The position numbers and the translations under genes were made by a program. From Alienimonas chondri (GTDB lineage: Bacteria > Planctomycetota > Planctomycetia > Planctomycetales > Planctomycetaceae): DNA of 35,638 bases. The notes under the pieces are model-generated. The model saw nothing but the letters and a program-made list of their open reading frames with translations. It was not told the DNA's origin and ran no database searches. This document shows, piece by piece, positions 16,860-25,754 of the stretch. The first letter of the stretch is position 1, and every line of letters begins with the position of its first letter. The stretch is from the NCBI RefSeq assembly GCF_013036045.1, contig NZ_WTPX01000037.1, forward strand, positions 1 to 35,638. Reading direction: 5' to 3'.

Positions 16860-18383
16860 ATGAACGGTCTGCCGATGCTCGCCCCGAGGACTTGCCTGTT
16901 TCTGCTCGCGCTGGTCGCCGCGGCGCCGTCGACGAAGTCGCTGGCCGCCGATCGGCCGAACGTCGTGTTCATCCTGACGGACGATCAGCGGGCCGATGCC
17001 CTGAGCTGCATGGGGCATCCGCACCTGAAAACGCCGCGGATCGATCAGCTCGCCGCGGAGGGGGCGCTGTTCAAGAACCACTTCTGCACGACCTCGCTCT
17101 GTTCGCCGAGCCGGGCGTCGATCCTCGGCGGGCTGTACGCCCACGCCCACGGGGTCGTCAATAACTTCACCGACTATCCCCGCGACCTGCCCACGTTCCC
17201 GCGGCGACTGCAGGAGGAAGGCTACGCCACCGCCTATATCGGCAAGTGGCACATGGGCGAGGACGACGATAGCCGGCGCCCGGGATTCGATCGGTTCACC
17301 ACCCACCGCGGGCAGGGGCAGTACTTCGATACGGAGTTCCGCACGAACGACGGTCCTCGCGAAGTCGTACCGGGCTATTACACGAACGTCGTCACCGATA
17401 TGGCGATCGACTGGATGAGCGAACTAAAGGAGGACGAGGCGACCGCCGAAAAGCCGTTCCTGCTGATGGTCGGGCATAAGGCGCCGCATAGCTTCTACTT
17501 CCCGGAGCGGAAATACGAAGGCGTCTTTGAGAACGTCCGCGTGCCCTATCCGCAGACGGCGTTCCAGCTCGGCGACAAACCGGAGTGGATCACGCAGCGG
17601 TTGAACACCTGGCACGGGATCTACGGCCCGCTGTTCGACTGGCGAAAGGAATTCCCGGACGACTCCGCCGCCGCGATGCTCGATTTCGAGAACATGGTGC
17701 GGGCCTACTGGGGGACGATCCTGTCCGTCGATGACTCCGTCGGTCGCATTTACGACCACCTCACCCGGACCGGGGAGTTGGACAATACGTTGTTCATCTT
17801 CACCAGCGACAACGGTCTGCTGGAGGGGGAGCACGGGATGGTCGATAAACGCACCGCCCACGAGCCGTCGATCCGTATCCCGCTGGTCGTCCGCTATCCG
17901 AACGCGGTCTCGCCGAAGTACCCCAAGACGATCGACGCCCAGACGCTGACGCTCGATTTCGCCCCCTCCATCTTGGAGATCTGCGGGGCGAAGCCGTTGG
18001 AGAACGTGCAGGGGCGCAGCTGGAAGACGTTGCTCGAAGAGGGCGACCCGGAGTGGCGCACGAGTTGGTTCTATGAATACAACTACGAGGTGCAGTTCCC
18101 CTACACGCCGAACGTGCGGGCGCTGCGGACCGACGACTGGAAATATATTCGCTATCCGCACGGCGACGGCTCGCCGGACCGCCACATGGCGGAGCTCTAC
18201 GACCTCAAGGCCGACCCCGGCGAGACGACGAACCTGATCGCCCGGCCGGACCTCGCTCCGCTGGTGGCGAAGCTACGAGCCGAATTGGACCGCCGCATCG
18301 CGGAGGCCCGGCCGGACGGCAAGGACGAGATGCCGGTCGATCAGGGCATCAAGGGCGAGTTGCCGGAGGAATCGATCCGCTGA
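16860..18383 (+). CDS. Secreted type I (formylglycine) sulfatase
   Basis: 507 aa from the ATG at 16860; an ATG five codons later (16875) is equally possible. A signal peptide ([18 protein letters not shown]) precedes the alkaline-phosphatase-like fold. Asp41-Asp42 in [14 protein letters not shown] begin the Ca2+ site. Cys81 lies in the CSPSR motif, the residue converted to formylglycine by a sulfatase-modifying enzyme. GKWHMG and [13 protein letters not shown] carry the other active-site Lys, His, Asp and Asn. The C-terminus ends with the usual [15 protein letters not shown] block. It should remove sulfate esters from a polysaccharide or other sulfated substrate in the periplasm. Substrate class cannot be read from the sequence; planctomycetes carry many such paralogues. 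No modifying enzyme lies in the window. Confidence 0.93.
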   Translation: MNGLPMLAPRTCLFLLALVAAAPSTKSLAADRPNVVFILTDDQRADALSCMGHPHLKTPRIDQLAAEGALFKNHFCTTSLCSPSRASILGGLYAHAHGVVNNFTDYPRDLPTFPRRLQEEGYATAYIGKWHMGEDDDSRRPGFDRFTTHRGQGQYFDTEFRTNDGPREVVPGYYTNVVTDMAIDWMSELKEDEATAEKPFLLMVGHKAPHSFYFPERKYEGVFENVRVPYPQTAFQLGDKPEWITQRLNTWHGIYGPLFDWRKEFPDDSAAAMLDFENMVRAYWGTILSVDDSVGRIYDHLTRTGELDNTLFIFTSDNGLLEGEHGMVDKRTAHEPSIRIPLVVRYPNAVSPKYPKTIDAQTLTLDFAPSILEICGAKPLENVQGRSWKTLLEEGDPEWRTSWFYEYNYEVQFPYTPNVRALRTDDWKYIRYPHGDGSPDRHMAELYDLKADPGETTNLIARPDLAPLVAKLRAELDRRIAEARPDGKDEMPVDQGIKGELPEESIR

Positions 18384-18400
18384 CGGCAGCGGTTCATTTT
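18377..18400 (+). terminator. Possible intrinsic terminator of the sulfatase gene
   Basis: CCGCT (18377-18381) pairs with AGCGG (18388-18392) around a 6-base loop, followed by TTCATTTT. The stem overlaps the sulfatase stop codon, and the T-rich tail overlaps the stop of the convergent VWA gene. The stem is short, so confidence is moderate to low. Confidence 0.4.
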
Positions 18401-19044
18401 CCCTCCGCCTCGGCGCGCTCCTCGTCCGTCATGGCATTTGCGGCGGCCATCATGGCGGGGGAGGCTCCGCCGGTCATGGCCTTCCGCAGGCGGACGAACT
18501 TTCTTGAGGTCGCCGACAGGGCCGCGTCGATACTGCCGAACGCGGCGCCGGAGGAGGCGTCAAATCCCATCTGCGCTCCCTGTGCGAACACCTCCGGCCC
18601 GGCGCCAAGGAAGGTGAATTGCCAGCTGTACGTGTTCTTCTGCTCCTCCACCATCTGTTTGACGCGGTCGCCGGAGTAGTCGTGGCTGCTGTTCTCCCCG
18701 CCGTCGGTGACGACGCAGAACAGCACGGCGCCGGGCCGTTCCTGCTCCGGGATCTTGGCGAGCTTCCGCCCGACCTCATCGATCGTGCGGCCGACCGCGT
18801 CCAGCAGCGCCGTCATCCCGCGCGGCTCCAGCGCGAACTGATCCGGAACCTCCCGCAGGTCGACGCGGTCGTGGACCAGGTCGTATTGATCGTCGAACGT
18901 GACGTAGGTGAAGCGGGCTTCGCCGTCCTGCGCTTTCTGGTCGGCGACGAAATGGGCCAGTCCGCCCTCGGCCTCGGTTTTCATGGACTGCATCGACCCG
19001 CTGCGGTCGAGGACGACGACGATCTCCGTGAGGTTGGCGTTCAT
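18394..19044 (-). CDS. Cytoplasmic von Willebrand factor A (VWA) domain protein
   Basis: 216 aa. The metal-ion-dependent adhesion site is intact: DRSGSM near residues 13-18, a Thr in the RGMTALLDAVG loop, and an Asp in FCVVTDGGENSS. There is no signal peptide or membrane helix, so it acts in the cytoplasm. The C-terminus is an Ala/Met-rich helical tail (GGASPAMMAAANAMTDEERA). The start ATG 19044 has a good AAGGAG six bases upstream, one of the clearest ribosome sites in the window. Stand-alone VWA proteins of this size usually act with AAA ATPases or stress systems, but none lies nearby, so the role is unknown. It is convergent with the sulfatase and divergent from the glutamine amidotransferase. 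Confidence 0.88.
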   Translation of the reverse strand: MNANLTEIVVVLDRSGSMQSMKTEAEGGLAHFVADQKAQDGEARFTYVTFDDQYDLVHDRVDLREVPDQFALEPRGMTALLDAVGRTIDEVGRKLAKIPEQERPGAVLFCVVTDGGENSSHDYSGDRVKQMVEEQKNTYSWQFTFLGAGPEVFAQGAQMGFDASSGAAFGSIDAALSATSRKFVRLRKAMTGGASPAMMAAANAMTDEERAEAEGK

Positions 19045-19081
19045 CGACGCTCCTTGAGGCGAGGGCTGGTGAGTCGAACCG

Positions 19082-19132
19082 GATGAACCGGGGGGCGTTA
19101 GGGTAACGCGGCGCAGGCGCGGTCGGTTCATC
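19082..19132. promoter_or_regulatory. Nested inverted repeats in the VWA-pabA divergent region
   Basis: GATGAACCG (19082-19090) is the exact reverse complement of CGGTTCATC (19124-19132). Between them GCGTTA-GGG-TAACGC (19095-19109) forms a second perfect stem-loop. The element sits in the 201-base divergent region, about 38 bases from the VWA start and 114 from the pabA/trpG start. It could be an operator or an attenuator-like structure. Each repeat alone could be chance; the nesting makes it worth noting. Confidence 0.35.
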
Positions 19133-19245
19133 TCTTTCGGGCCCGGACACGCGGGGACTGCCCGCCGTTCGCGGCTAACATGGGGGCGATCGTCTCGCCC
19201 GTCCGCCCGCAGGGGGGGCTGACGCCCGCCCGCTTGCTGACCGCC

Positions 19246-19848
19246 ATGCTGTTCGTCCTCGACAACTACGACTCGTTCACCTTCAACCTCGTGCAGCGGT
19301 TCGGGGAGATCGACCCGTCGCTGGACGTCGTCGTGGAGCGGAACGACGCCGTCACCCTGGGGGACGTCGAACGCTTAAAACCGGAGCGGATCGTCGTGTC
19401 GCCCGGCCCGTGCACGCCCTCGGAGGCCGGGCTGAGCAAAGCGATCATCGAACGGTTCGGCCCGACCGTTCCGATCCTCGGCGTTTGCTTAGGCCATCAG
19501 AGCCTCGCGGAGGTCTACGGCGGCACGGTCGGCCGGGCCAAGCGATTGATGCACGGCAAGGTCAGCGACGTCCATCACACCGGCCGCGGCGTGTTCGCCG
19601 GCCTGCCGGACCCGTTCACCGCCACCCGCTATCACAGCCTCGACGTGCCGGAAGATTCTCTGCCGAGCTGCCTCGAAGTGACCGCCTGGGTCGACAGCGA
19701 GGAGTACGGCCGCGAGATCATGGGGCTGCAGCACACGGCGTACCCCGTCCACGGCGTGCAGTTCCACCCGGAGAGCTTTCTGACCGAGGCGGGCGTCGAG
19801 TTGTTGAAGAACTTTTTAGAACTGCCGGCGGCGGAGTGGAGTTCGTAG
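19246..19848 (+). CDS. pabA/trpG: Glutamine amidotransferase subunit of anthranilate / aminodeoxychorismate synthase
   Basis: 200 aa, class I glutamine amidotransferase. It releases ammonia from glutamine for the chorismate-using partner (TrpE for tryptophan or PabB for folate). The start [20 protein letters not shown] is the canonical N-terminus. The oxyanion motif is [13 protein letters not shown], and the nucleophile Cys81 is in [15 protein letters not shown]. His174 and Glu176 in [10 protein letters not shown] complete the triad. Sequence alone does not separate TrpG from PabA, and no trpE, trpD or pabB gene is adjacent, so it stands alone here. The last two codons, including the TAG stop, fall inside the palindromic REPIN-like element that follows. 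Confidence 0.92.
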   Translation: MLFVLDNYDSFTFNLVQRFGEIDPSLDVVVERNDAVTLGDVERLKPERIVVSPGPCTPSEAGLSKAIIERFGPTVPILGVCLGHQSLAEVYGGTVGRAKRLMHGKVSDVHHTGRGVFAGLPDPFTATRYHSLDVPEDSLPSCLEVTAWVDSEEYGREIMGLQHTAYPVHGVQFHPESFLTEAGVELLKNFLELPAAEWSS

Positions 19849-19919
19849 TGGCAGGCTTCAGCCTGCCCTGTGAGGCATCGATCCGTGCACGGGGCGCCCT
19901 GAAGGACGCCACTACGAAC
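19841..19919. repeat. REPIN-like palindromic repeat: two inverted 23-base units with 12-base identical ends
   Basis: GTTCGTAGTGGC (19841-19852) is exactly reverse-complementary to 19908-19919. Each arm contains a 23-base unit that begins GTAGTGGC, carries a central CTTCAG and forms its own hairpin. Unit 1 is at 19845-19867 (8-bp stem GGCAGGCT/AGCCTGCC, 2-base loop). Unit 2 is on the minus strand at 19915-19893 (stem GGCGTCC/GGGCGCC with one G-T pair, loop TTCA). Two inverted hairpin units split by a 25-base spacer is the architecture of a REPIN, a non-autonomous element mobilised by RAYT (IS200-like) transposases. No such transposase is in the window. The ends supply the TAG stop codons of both flanking convergent genes. 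Confidence 0.7.
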
Positions 19920-21756
19920 CTTGCCCTTCGACCCACCTCTCGACCCGCTCTTCCAACACGTCCAGCGGGACGGCGCCGGCGTCGAGGACGAAGTCGTGGA
20001 ACGCCTTCACGTCGAAGTCGTCGCCCAGTTCGGCCTCGGCGTAGTCTCGCAGTTCGTTAATCCTCAATTCGCCCGTCTTATAGGCCAGCGCCTGCCCGGG
20101 CCAAGCGATGTAGCGGTCGACTTCGTTGACCACGTCCAATCGCGTCTTCGGGGCGTTGGCGAGGAAGAAGTCGATCGCTTCGTCGCGGGTCCATTGCTTG
20201 TGGTGCATGCCGGTGTCGACCACCAGCCGCACGGCCCGCCACATCTCGTAGGTGAGCTGGCCGAAGCGGGCGTACGGGTCGTCGTAGACGCCCAGTTCGT
20301 CGCCCAACTGTTCGCTATACAGCGCCCACCCCTCGATGAACGCCGTATAGCCGCCGTACTTGCGGAAGGCGGGCACGCCTTCCAACTCGATGCTGCGCGC
20401 GATCTGCAAATGGTGGCCGGGGACCGCTTCGTGCAGGCTCAGGGCGGCCATCTCCCACTTCGGGCGACTCTCCGGTTTATAGAGGTTCACGTAGAACGTG
20501 CCGGGGCGGGTGAAGTCGGCGCTGGGTTCGCGGTAGTAAGCGGTCGAGGTGTCCGGGGCGATGTGGGCCGGGATCGCCTGCACGTCGTAGGGCGTGCGGG
20601 GAAGCTTGCCGAACAGTTTGGGCAGCTCCGGATCGACGGTGCGAATCAGCTTGCGATAGCCGTCCAACAACTCCGCGGCGCTGCCATAGTAGAACTTCGG
20701 ATCCGTCCGCAGGTGATTGAAGAACGCCTGCAGATCGCCCTCGAAGCCGACTTCGTCTTTGATTTTGAGCATCTCCCCACGGATGCGTTCGACCTCCGCG
20801 AGGCCGACGGCGTGGATCTCGTCCGGCGTGGCGTCGGTGGTGGTGAACTTCCGGCAGAAGTGCTCGTAGCACCGCGGCCCGGCCCAGAATCGCACGGTGC
20901 CGTCCGGGCCTTTTTCATCGGGAAACCGGATCTCCGGCCACTGCCAGCACCCCACCTGTTCGTAGCAGGCCGGCAGGTAGACGGATTCAAAGAACGCCAG
21001 CATCCTTTCGTACGCCGGGACGACGTTTTGAGCGATGCCGATCTTCGCCGCGGCCCGGAGCTTCGCGGCGTTCGCCTCGTCGATCCCGGGCATGTCGCGG
21101 AAGGGCTTATAGAACAGGCTCTCCGCCGGATTTTCCACGATCTGCCCGCGGATCTGCCGGGGCAGGCGGTTCATCACGACCCGCGGATGCATCCGCCCGG
21201 TGCGGACGCCCTCCGCCAGCAGGGCCAGCGTCGCGTCCATCTTGTCGCCGAAAGAATTGATCCGCGTCAGCCAGTCATCGTAATGCTTGACCGTCTCGAA
21301 CGGCAGGCCGTCGACGATATGGCTCATATCCTGAATCCCCTCCCGGGCGGAGATCGGCAGCAGGTGCCAGCCGGTGTTCCACTCGTCGATCTGCACCTGC
21401 AGGTCGCGACGGAACAGGGTGAGGTTCAGCGCCTGCGTCTCGTCCAACTGCGCCCCGTATCGAGCGTCGAGTCGGGCGGCCTCCTCGGCGAACTCGACCC
21501 GGTCGGCGTGGCGGCGAGCCAGGGCGGAGAGCGAATCGTCGTTCCAACGATCGTCATGCCCCGGCAGGCCGAGGTAGCTGGCCGTCTCCGGGTGGTTCTC
21601 CAGCGTCCAGGCCCAATGTTCGTCCAAGAGCATGTCCACCAGCACGCTCGGCGGCGGTCCGGCGGCGGGCGAGGCGGTCGCGGGGGCGAGCGCGGGTTCG
21701 TTCGCCGGGGCGAGGGCCAACAGAACGGCGAACAGCGGCGTAGCAGTCAACGACAT
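19912..21756 (-). CDS. DUF885-family secreted protein, putative zinc metallopeptidase
   Basis: 614 aa from the ATG at 21756, which gives a clean signal peptide (MSLTATPLFAVLLALA). Upstream starts would add an Arg-rich stretch. The DUF885 family hallmark is ALSLHEAVPGHHLQIARSI, with His442, Glu443, His448 and His449 as the likely metal site, followed by YTAFIEGWALYSEQLG, whose Glu is a probable third ligand. The C-terminal half (YIAWPGQALAYKTGELRI) is also typical. Length matches the family. Activity is inferred to be peptide hydrolysis in the periplasm; members are mostly uncharacterised. The last sense codon and the TAG stop lie in the REPIN-like element. It is divergent from the ABC transporter genes. 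Confidence 0.9.
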   Translation of the reverse strand: MSLTATPLFAVLLALAPANEPALAPATASPAAGPPPSVLVDMLLDEHWAWTLENHPETASYLGLPGHDDRWNDDSLSALARRHADRVEFAEEAARLDARYGAQLDETQALNLTLFRRDLQVQIDEWNTGWHLLPISAREGIQDMSHIVDGLPFETVKHYDDWLTRINSFGDKMDATLALLAEGVRTGRMHPRVVMNRLPRQIRGQIVENPAESLFYKPFRDMPGIDEANAAKLRAAAKIGIAQNVVPAYERMLAFFESVYLPACYEQVGCWQWPEIRFPDEKGPDGTVRFWAGPRCYEHFCRKFTTTDATPDEIHAVGLAEVERIRGEMLKIKDEVGFEGDLQAFFNHLRTDPKFYYGSAAELLDGYRKLIRTVDPELPKLFGKLPRTPYDVQAIPAHIAPDTSTAYYREPSADFTRPGTFYVNLYKPESRPKWEMAALSLHEAVPGHHLQIARSIELEGVPAFRKYGGYTAFIEGWALYSEQLGDELGVYDDPYARFGQLTYEMWRAVRLVVDTGMHHKQWTRDEAIDFFLANAPKTRLDVVNEVDRYIAWPGQALAYKTGELRINELRDYAEAELGDDFDVKAFHDFVLDAGAVPLDVLEERVERWVEGQGS

Positions 21757-21869
21757 CCGAGAGTTGTCTCGATCGATCGGGGCGGGTGCGGCGCGAGCCG
21801 CCGCCATGCTACCGTCCCGCCGACGCACCGTCTTTGACCAACACCCCACTCAAACCGCCCCCGCTATCC

Positions 21870-22601
21870 GTGACGTTGTCGGTCGATGAGGTGACGAAGT
21901 CCTACCCGGACCCCGCCGGCGGGCCGCCGGTGCGGATTCTGGACGTGCCTCGCTTCACGCTGGCGAAGGGCGAACAGGCCGTGCTGCTGGGCGCCAGCGG
22001 CGGCGGCAAGACCACGCTGCTGAACGTGATCGCCGGCCTCACCACACCGGATTCCGGCCGGGTGGAAATCGGCGGCGTGAACCTCACGGCGCTGTCGGAA
22101 GCCGCCCGGGATCGCTTTAGGGCGCAGCGGATCGGCTACGTTTTCCAAACCTTCCATCTGCTCTCCGCGTTCACGGCGCTGGAGAACGTGCTGCTCGGCA
22201 TGAGCTTCACCGGCGCCGGTTCTGCGGGACGCGGGGCGGACCGAGCGAAGGCCGCGGCGCTGCTCGATCGCGTGGGGCTGTCGCATCGCTCCGGCAATAA
22301 GCCGTCGCAGTTGTCGGTGGGCGAACGGCAGCGGGTCGCCGTCGCCCGGGCCCTAGCCAGTGAGCCGATGCTGATGCTGGCCGACGAACCGACCGCCAAC
22401 GTGGACCTCGCCCACCGCGATGCGATCCTCGATCTGATCCGCCAGACCTGCGAGGAACGACAGGTCGCCCTGCTGTTGGTCACCCACGACCGCGACGCCG
22501 CGGGGAGGTTCGGCCGCGTCGAGGAACTCTCGGCCATCAATCGCGTCGTCTCCGAGGTGGAAGGGGCGGGGCGGACGGCGGAAACGCCTGCCGCCGTGTA
22601 A
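21870..22601 (+). CDS. ABC transporter ATP-binding protein (MacB/LolD-like)
   Basis: 243 aa. It is the cytoplasmic ATPase of a MacB/FtsX-type transporter: Walker A GASGGGKTT, Q-loop YVFQTFHLLSAFTALENV, signature LSVGERQRVAVARAL, Walker B MLMLADEPTANVD and H-loop LLVTHD. The Q-loop form FQTFHLL is typical of the LolD/MacB/FtsE branch, which drives mechanotransmission rather than classical transport through the membrane. The GTG at 21870 (VTLSVDEVTKSY) is chosen because the sequence conserved in this family begins there. No Shine-Dalgarno is evident. The permease gene follows after 56 bases, so the two form an operon. Confidence 0.92.
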   Translation: MTLSVDEVTKSYPDPAGGPPVRILDVPRFTLAKGEQAVLLGASGGGKTTLLNVIAGLTTPDSGRVEIGGVNLTALSEAARDRFRAQRIGYVFQTFHLLSAFTALENVLLGMSFTGAGSAGRGADRAKAAALLDRVGLSHRSGNKPSQLSVGERQRVAVARALASEPMLMLADEPTANVDLAHRDAILDLIRQTCEERQVALLLVTHDRDAAGRFGRVEELSAINRVVSEVEGAGRTAETPAAV

Positions 22602-22657
22602 ATCGCCCCCGCTTCAAACGTCCTTCCGCCCTCGTCCTTCGCCCCGCTGCCTCCGAT

Positions 22658-23989
22658 ATGTCGCCGTTCGCCATCGCTCTGAAGAGCGTCAAAAATCGCG
22701 CGCTAGTCACGGGGCTGACGGCGCTGTCGGTCGCGCTGGGCACGATGCTGGTCGTCGCGGTGCTGAGCACCGCCGCGGTCGTCGATAAGTCGCTCTCCAA
22801 ACCGGCGACGCCGTTTGATCTGATCCTCGGACCGAAGGGCAGCGACCTGCAATTGGTCCTGACCACGCTGTACCGGATGCCGGCGCCGATGGAGCCGCTG
22901 CCGTACCCGTATTATCAACAACTGCAGGAACACCCGCGGGTCGCCGAGGCCGTCCCGATCGCCTTCGGCGACACCACGCAGGAGGGGGGCTTCCCGATCG
23001 TCGCCACGATCGGCAGGTTCTTCAAAGCAGGACTGAATCGAAACGAACCGTTTCGGTTCGCCCCCGGCAGCGGCAGCCGCGGGTTCGGCGGTGAGAGCGG
23101 GTTCGAGGCGATCATCGGCTCGGAGGTCGCCCGTCTGAACCAATGGGACGTGGGCGACAGTTTTAAATTGGTCCACGGCGGGGCGGACGATCCGAACGCC
23201 CACGTGCATGACGAATTATTCGAGATTGTCGGCGTTTTATCGCCCACCGGCACCGCGAACGACCGCACGGCGTTCGTGCAGTTGAACGGGTTCTATGCAG
23301 TCGCCGGGCACGACAAACCGCTGGAGGAAGGCGTGAATCGCTGGCGGGCGTTGCGGGGTCTGCCAGAGCTGGAGGGCGAAGCGCTCAAGCAGGCCGTCCG
23401 CGAGGCGAACGTGCCCGGCGTCGGCGGCACGCCGGACCTACAGAAGGAGGTTTCCGCGATCTTCGTCGATGTGAAGGGGGACCGGGAGGCGAATATGGGC
23501 GTGATCCTGTTCGCTTCGGAGATCAACGAGGGCTTCCAGGCCGCCGCGGTGAACCCCGCCGGCCCGGTGTCTCGCCTGCGGGAGACCTTCCTCGCCCCCG
23601 CCCAGGCCGTGTTGGTCGCCCTGAGCGTGCTGGTGGTGATCGTCGCCGGGGTGGGGATCTTTGTGAGTCTCTATACAACCCTGTCCGATCGGATGACCGA
23701 AGTCGCCGTGCTGCGGGCGCTGGGCGCGCAGCGAACGACCGTGTTCGCGGTCGTCTTGTTGGAGGCGCTCGTCGTCACGTTCCTGGGCGGCGTGGCGGGC
23801 TTCTTCCTCGGTCACGCCCTGACGTTCGCGGTGCTCCCGTTCCTCCCGGCCGGGCTGGTCATCGACCCCTGGGCGGTGCGGTGGGAAGAACTGCTGCTGA
23901 TCCCCGGTCTCGCCCTGCTCGCCGCCTTCGCCGGCCTGCTGCCCGCGACCCGGGCCTACGGGGCCGACGTGGCGAAGTATCTGAACTGA
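22658..23989 (+). CDS. ABC transporter permease, FtsX/MacB family
   Basis: 443 aa with four membrane helices in the MacB/LolC/E arrangement. One is near residues 15-42 (ALSVALGTMLVVAVLSTAAVV), followed by a large periplasmic domain (about 45-310). Three more are near 317-345 (VLVALSVLVVIVAGVGIFVSLY), 365-395 (VVLLEALVVTFLGGVAGFFLG) and 412-435. The cytoplasmic loop RMTEVAVLRALGAQRTTVF is the coupling motif seen in FtsX-type permeases. With the ATPase it would form a 2+2 complex that extracts or moves a lipid, lipoprotein or other substrate at the periplasmic face. No periplasmic adaptor or outer-membrane partner lies beside it, so the substrate is open. Confidence 0.92.
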   Translation: MSPFAIALKSVKNRALVTGLTALSVALGTMLVVAVLSTAAVVDKSLSKPATPFDLILGPKGSDLQLVLTTLYRMPAPMEPLPYPYYQQLQEHPRVAEAVPIAFGDTTQEGGFPIVATIGRFFKAGLNRNEPFRFAPGSGSRGFGGESGFEAIIGSEVARLNQWDVGDSFKLVHGGADDPNAHVHDELFEIVGVLSPTGTANDRTAFVQLNGFYAVAGHDKPLEEGVNRWRALRGLPELEGEALKQAVREANVPGVGGTPDLQKEVSAIFVDVKGDREANMGVILFASEINEGFQAAAVNPAGPVSRLRETFLAPAQAVLVALSVLVVIVAGVGIFVSLYTTLSDRMTEVAVLRALGAQRTTVFAVVLLEALVVTFLGGVAGFFLGHALTFAVLPFLPAGLVIDPWAVRWEELLLIPGLALLAAFAGLLPATRAYGADVAKYLN

Positions 23990-24004
23990 CGCCGCCGCGG
24001 CCGT

Positions 24005-24910
24005 TTACTCCGCCAACGTCGTTACCGCGCCGTCTGAAAGTCGTATCGCAAAGAGCGTCTTGGCCCGCGGATCGGCGACGATCAGCCGCGGCGGGTCGGT
24101 CGAGCGGTCGAGGCACACCCCCGTCGGTCCGACCAGCGGCTCCCCCGCGGCGAATTTCTTTGGTTGCGTCAGCCGCCCGTCGGCCGTGGACGAGAGTTTC
24201 CAAACGCATGCGGCGGCGTTGTCCGCGATGTACAGCGCTCGGTCCGGCCCGAACGCCGCGCCCTGCGGGTTCCGGAACGGTCGTCCCGTCACCGCCGTCG
24301 CCACGGTCCACGACCCATCCTCCGCCGGGGCGAGGCGTCGCACGGCGTCGTTCTCCGACGTGACCGCCAGCAGGCTGCCGTCCGCGACGAGACACAACCC
24401 CCGGACGCCGGGCAACGCCGCGATCGGCGTCGGTCCGCCGCCGGGGGCAATGCGATAGATCCGCTGCGATTCGAGGTCCGCCGCGAAGACCGTCCCGTCG
24501 TTCCCGGCCGCGAGGGCGGACGGCACGCCGAGGCGGCCGGGGACGTCGCCCGCCGGCGCCAGCGGTTCAGCCGTCGGTTCATCGGTCGTCGGATCGAGCC
24601 GATAGATCGCCCGCGTCGCCGAGTCTCCGACCAACACGGCCCCCTCCGTAAACGCCTTGGAGGGCGCCGCGACCGCCACGCACCGCGGAGCGTTCAGCGG
24701 CGTGCGAAAGACGCGGCCGCCGGTCTTGAAGATCGTCGGCCGATCCTCCCCTGTCTTCAGTCGCCAGACGCCGGGGAGGCGCCGATCGACAACGTAGATG
24801 GTTCCGTCGTCGCCCGTCGCACAGGCGAGCGGATACTTGAACGAGTCGCCTTCAACGGTCGCCCCCCGCGGGGCGAAGGATGCGGCGAGCAGCAGGAGCG
24901 CTGGCATCAT
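24005..24910 (-). CDS. Secreted NHL/SMP-30-like beta-propeller protein
   Basis: 301 aa from the ATG at 24910. The signal peptide is MMPALLLLAASFAPRGA. Five to six blades of about 45 residues follow a G.DGTIYVVD or PDRALYIAD pattern: ACATGDDGTIYVVDRRLPGV, LAAGNDGTVFAADLESQRIY and GAAFGPDRALYIADNAAACV. This is the NHL/gluconolactonase-like propeller class; no catalytic metal ligands can be assigned with confidence. It is likely a binding or sensor protein in the periplasm. It follows the 273-aa gene by 22 bases on the same strand and is probably the last gene of the three-gene unit that begins at 29440. Confidence 0.85.
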   Translation of the reverse strand: MMPALLLLAASFAPRGATVEGDSFKYPLACATGDDGTIYVVDRRLPGVWRLKTGEDRPTIFKTGGRVFRTPLNAPRCVAVAAPSKAFTEGAVLVGDSATRAIYRLDPTTDEPTAEPLAPAGDVPGRLGVPSALAAGNDGTVFAADLESQRIYRIAPGGGPTPIAALPGVRGLCLVADGSLLAVTSENDAVRRLAPAEDGSWTVATAVTGRPFRNPQGAAFGPDRALYIADNAAACVWKLSSTADGRLTQPKKFAAGEPLVGPTGVCLDRSTDPPRLIVADPRAKTLFAIRLSDGAVTTLAE

Positions 24911-24932
24911 GCGATCGGGGGGTAGGCGACGT

Positions 24933-25754
24933 TCAGGCCGGCACGGCATCCGGGAAGTTCGTGTCGTCCGGCGAGCCGGGCAGTCCCGTGAGCCAAAGCA
25001 GAACCAGCAGATCTCGCCACCAGGTCGCCGCCGGATCGAAGGCCGGCAGCCCCGCCGCGACCGCCGCGGCGTGCCGTGCGGCGAGCGCGTCGTCCTCTGA
25101 AGCAGCCAGTACGTCCGTGTTCTTGAAGCGACGCCAGCGGAACTGATCCCGACCCTCCCGATAAGATCGGACCATCTCCAAGAACCACGCCGAGCGGACG
25201 GCGTCCCCGGCAGCGCCCACCGGCCGTTCTGCGGCGAGGTTATAAAGGAACGCCAAGGCGGCGGGGCGGTAGTCCGAAAGTTGAGCCATCGTTGCCAGCG
25301 TGTCGAGGACCGCTTGGCGATGATGCACGAGGTCGCAGTAACGCAACCGCCAACCTTTCGCCCGGCAGCCGTCCCGGTCCCAATGTTGAATACGGAATTT
25401 CGCCGTCCAATCGCTCAAACAGGCGTCGAGCGTGTCCCGGACCTTCTCCGCCAGACCGTCCCGCCGAAGCTCAAGCCACGTAAATTTGAGGAATAGTGAG
25501 ATCGGGCTGACTAGTTCTAACGCCGCATCCCCGCCTGCGCGGAGCCGACCGAGAGCAAGCGGCAGGAAGTAGACGGCCTCCTCGTATCTCGCCAGATCGA
25601 CCACGTCGAGCAGCCGATGAAAATGCGCCTCCTCATAATCGTCGTCCGCAATCGCCAGCAGCCCCTCGGCATATCCGCCGGGACGCATGGAGTTGTAGGG
25701 GTCCGCGAACGTCGTTGGCCGCGGGTACGGGACTGCGAAGGCCGGCTCGGTCAT
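24933..25754 (-). CDS. Unrecognised 273-aa protein translationally coupled to the FG-GAP gene
   Basis: I do not recognise a family. The protein has no signal peptide or clear membrane helix and looks cytoplasmic and mainly helical. It is rich in aromatic residues, Arg and Asp: NSMRPGGYAEGLLAIADDDY near the start, EEAHFHRLLDVVDLARYEEA, IQHWDRDGCRAKGWRLRYCD in the middle, and WWRDLLVLLWLTGLPG near the end. Its ATG overlaps the stop of the upstream 1229-aa gene in an ATGA, so translation is probably coupled. The real-gene call rests on codon pattern, clean start and tight spacing on both sides. A cytoplasmic helper for the exported FG-GAP protein is a guess from position only. Confidence 0.75.
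   Translation of the reverse strand: MTEPAFAVPYPRPTTFADPYNSMRPGGYAEGLLAIADDDYEEAHFHRLLDVVDLARYEEAVYFLPLALGRLRAGGDAALELVSPISLFLKFTWLELRRDGLAEKVRDTLDACLSDWTAKFRIQHWDRDGCRAKGWRLRYCDLVHHRQAVLDTLATMAQLSDYRPAALAFLYNLAAERPVGAAGDAVRSAWFLEMVRSYREGRDQFRWRRFKNTDVLAASEDDALAARHAAAVAAGLPAFDPAATWWRDLLVLLWLTGLPGSPDDTNFPDAVPA

Noticed and set aside
19921-21837. A long plus-strand open frame (about 638 codons) covering the DUF885 gene.
   Set aside because: It mirrors a gene with clear family motifs, has His/Arg/Val-rich composition without domains, and such antisense frames are common in high-GC genes.
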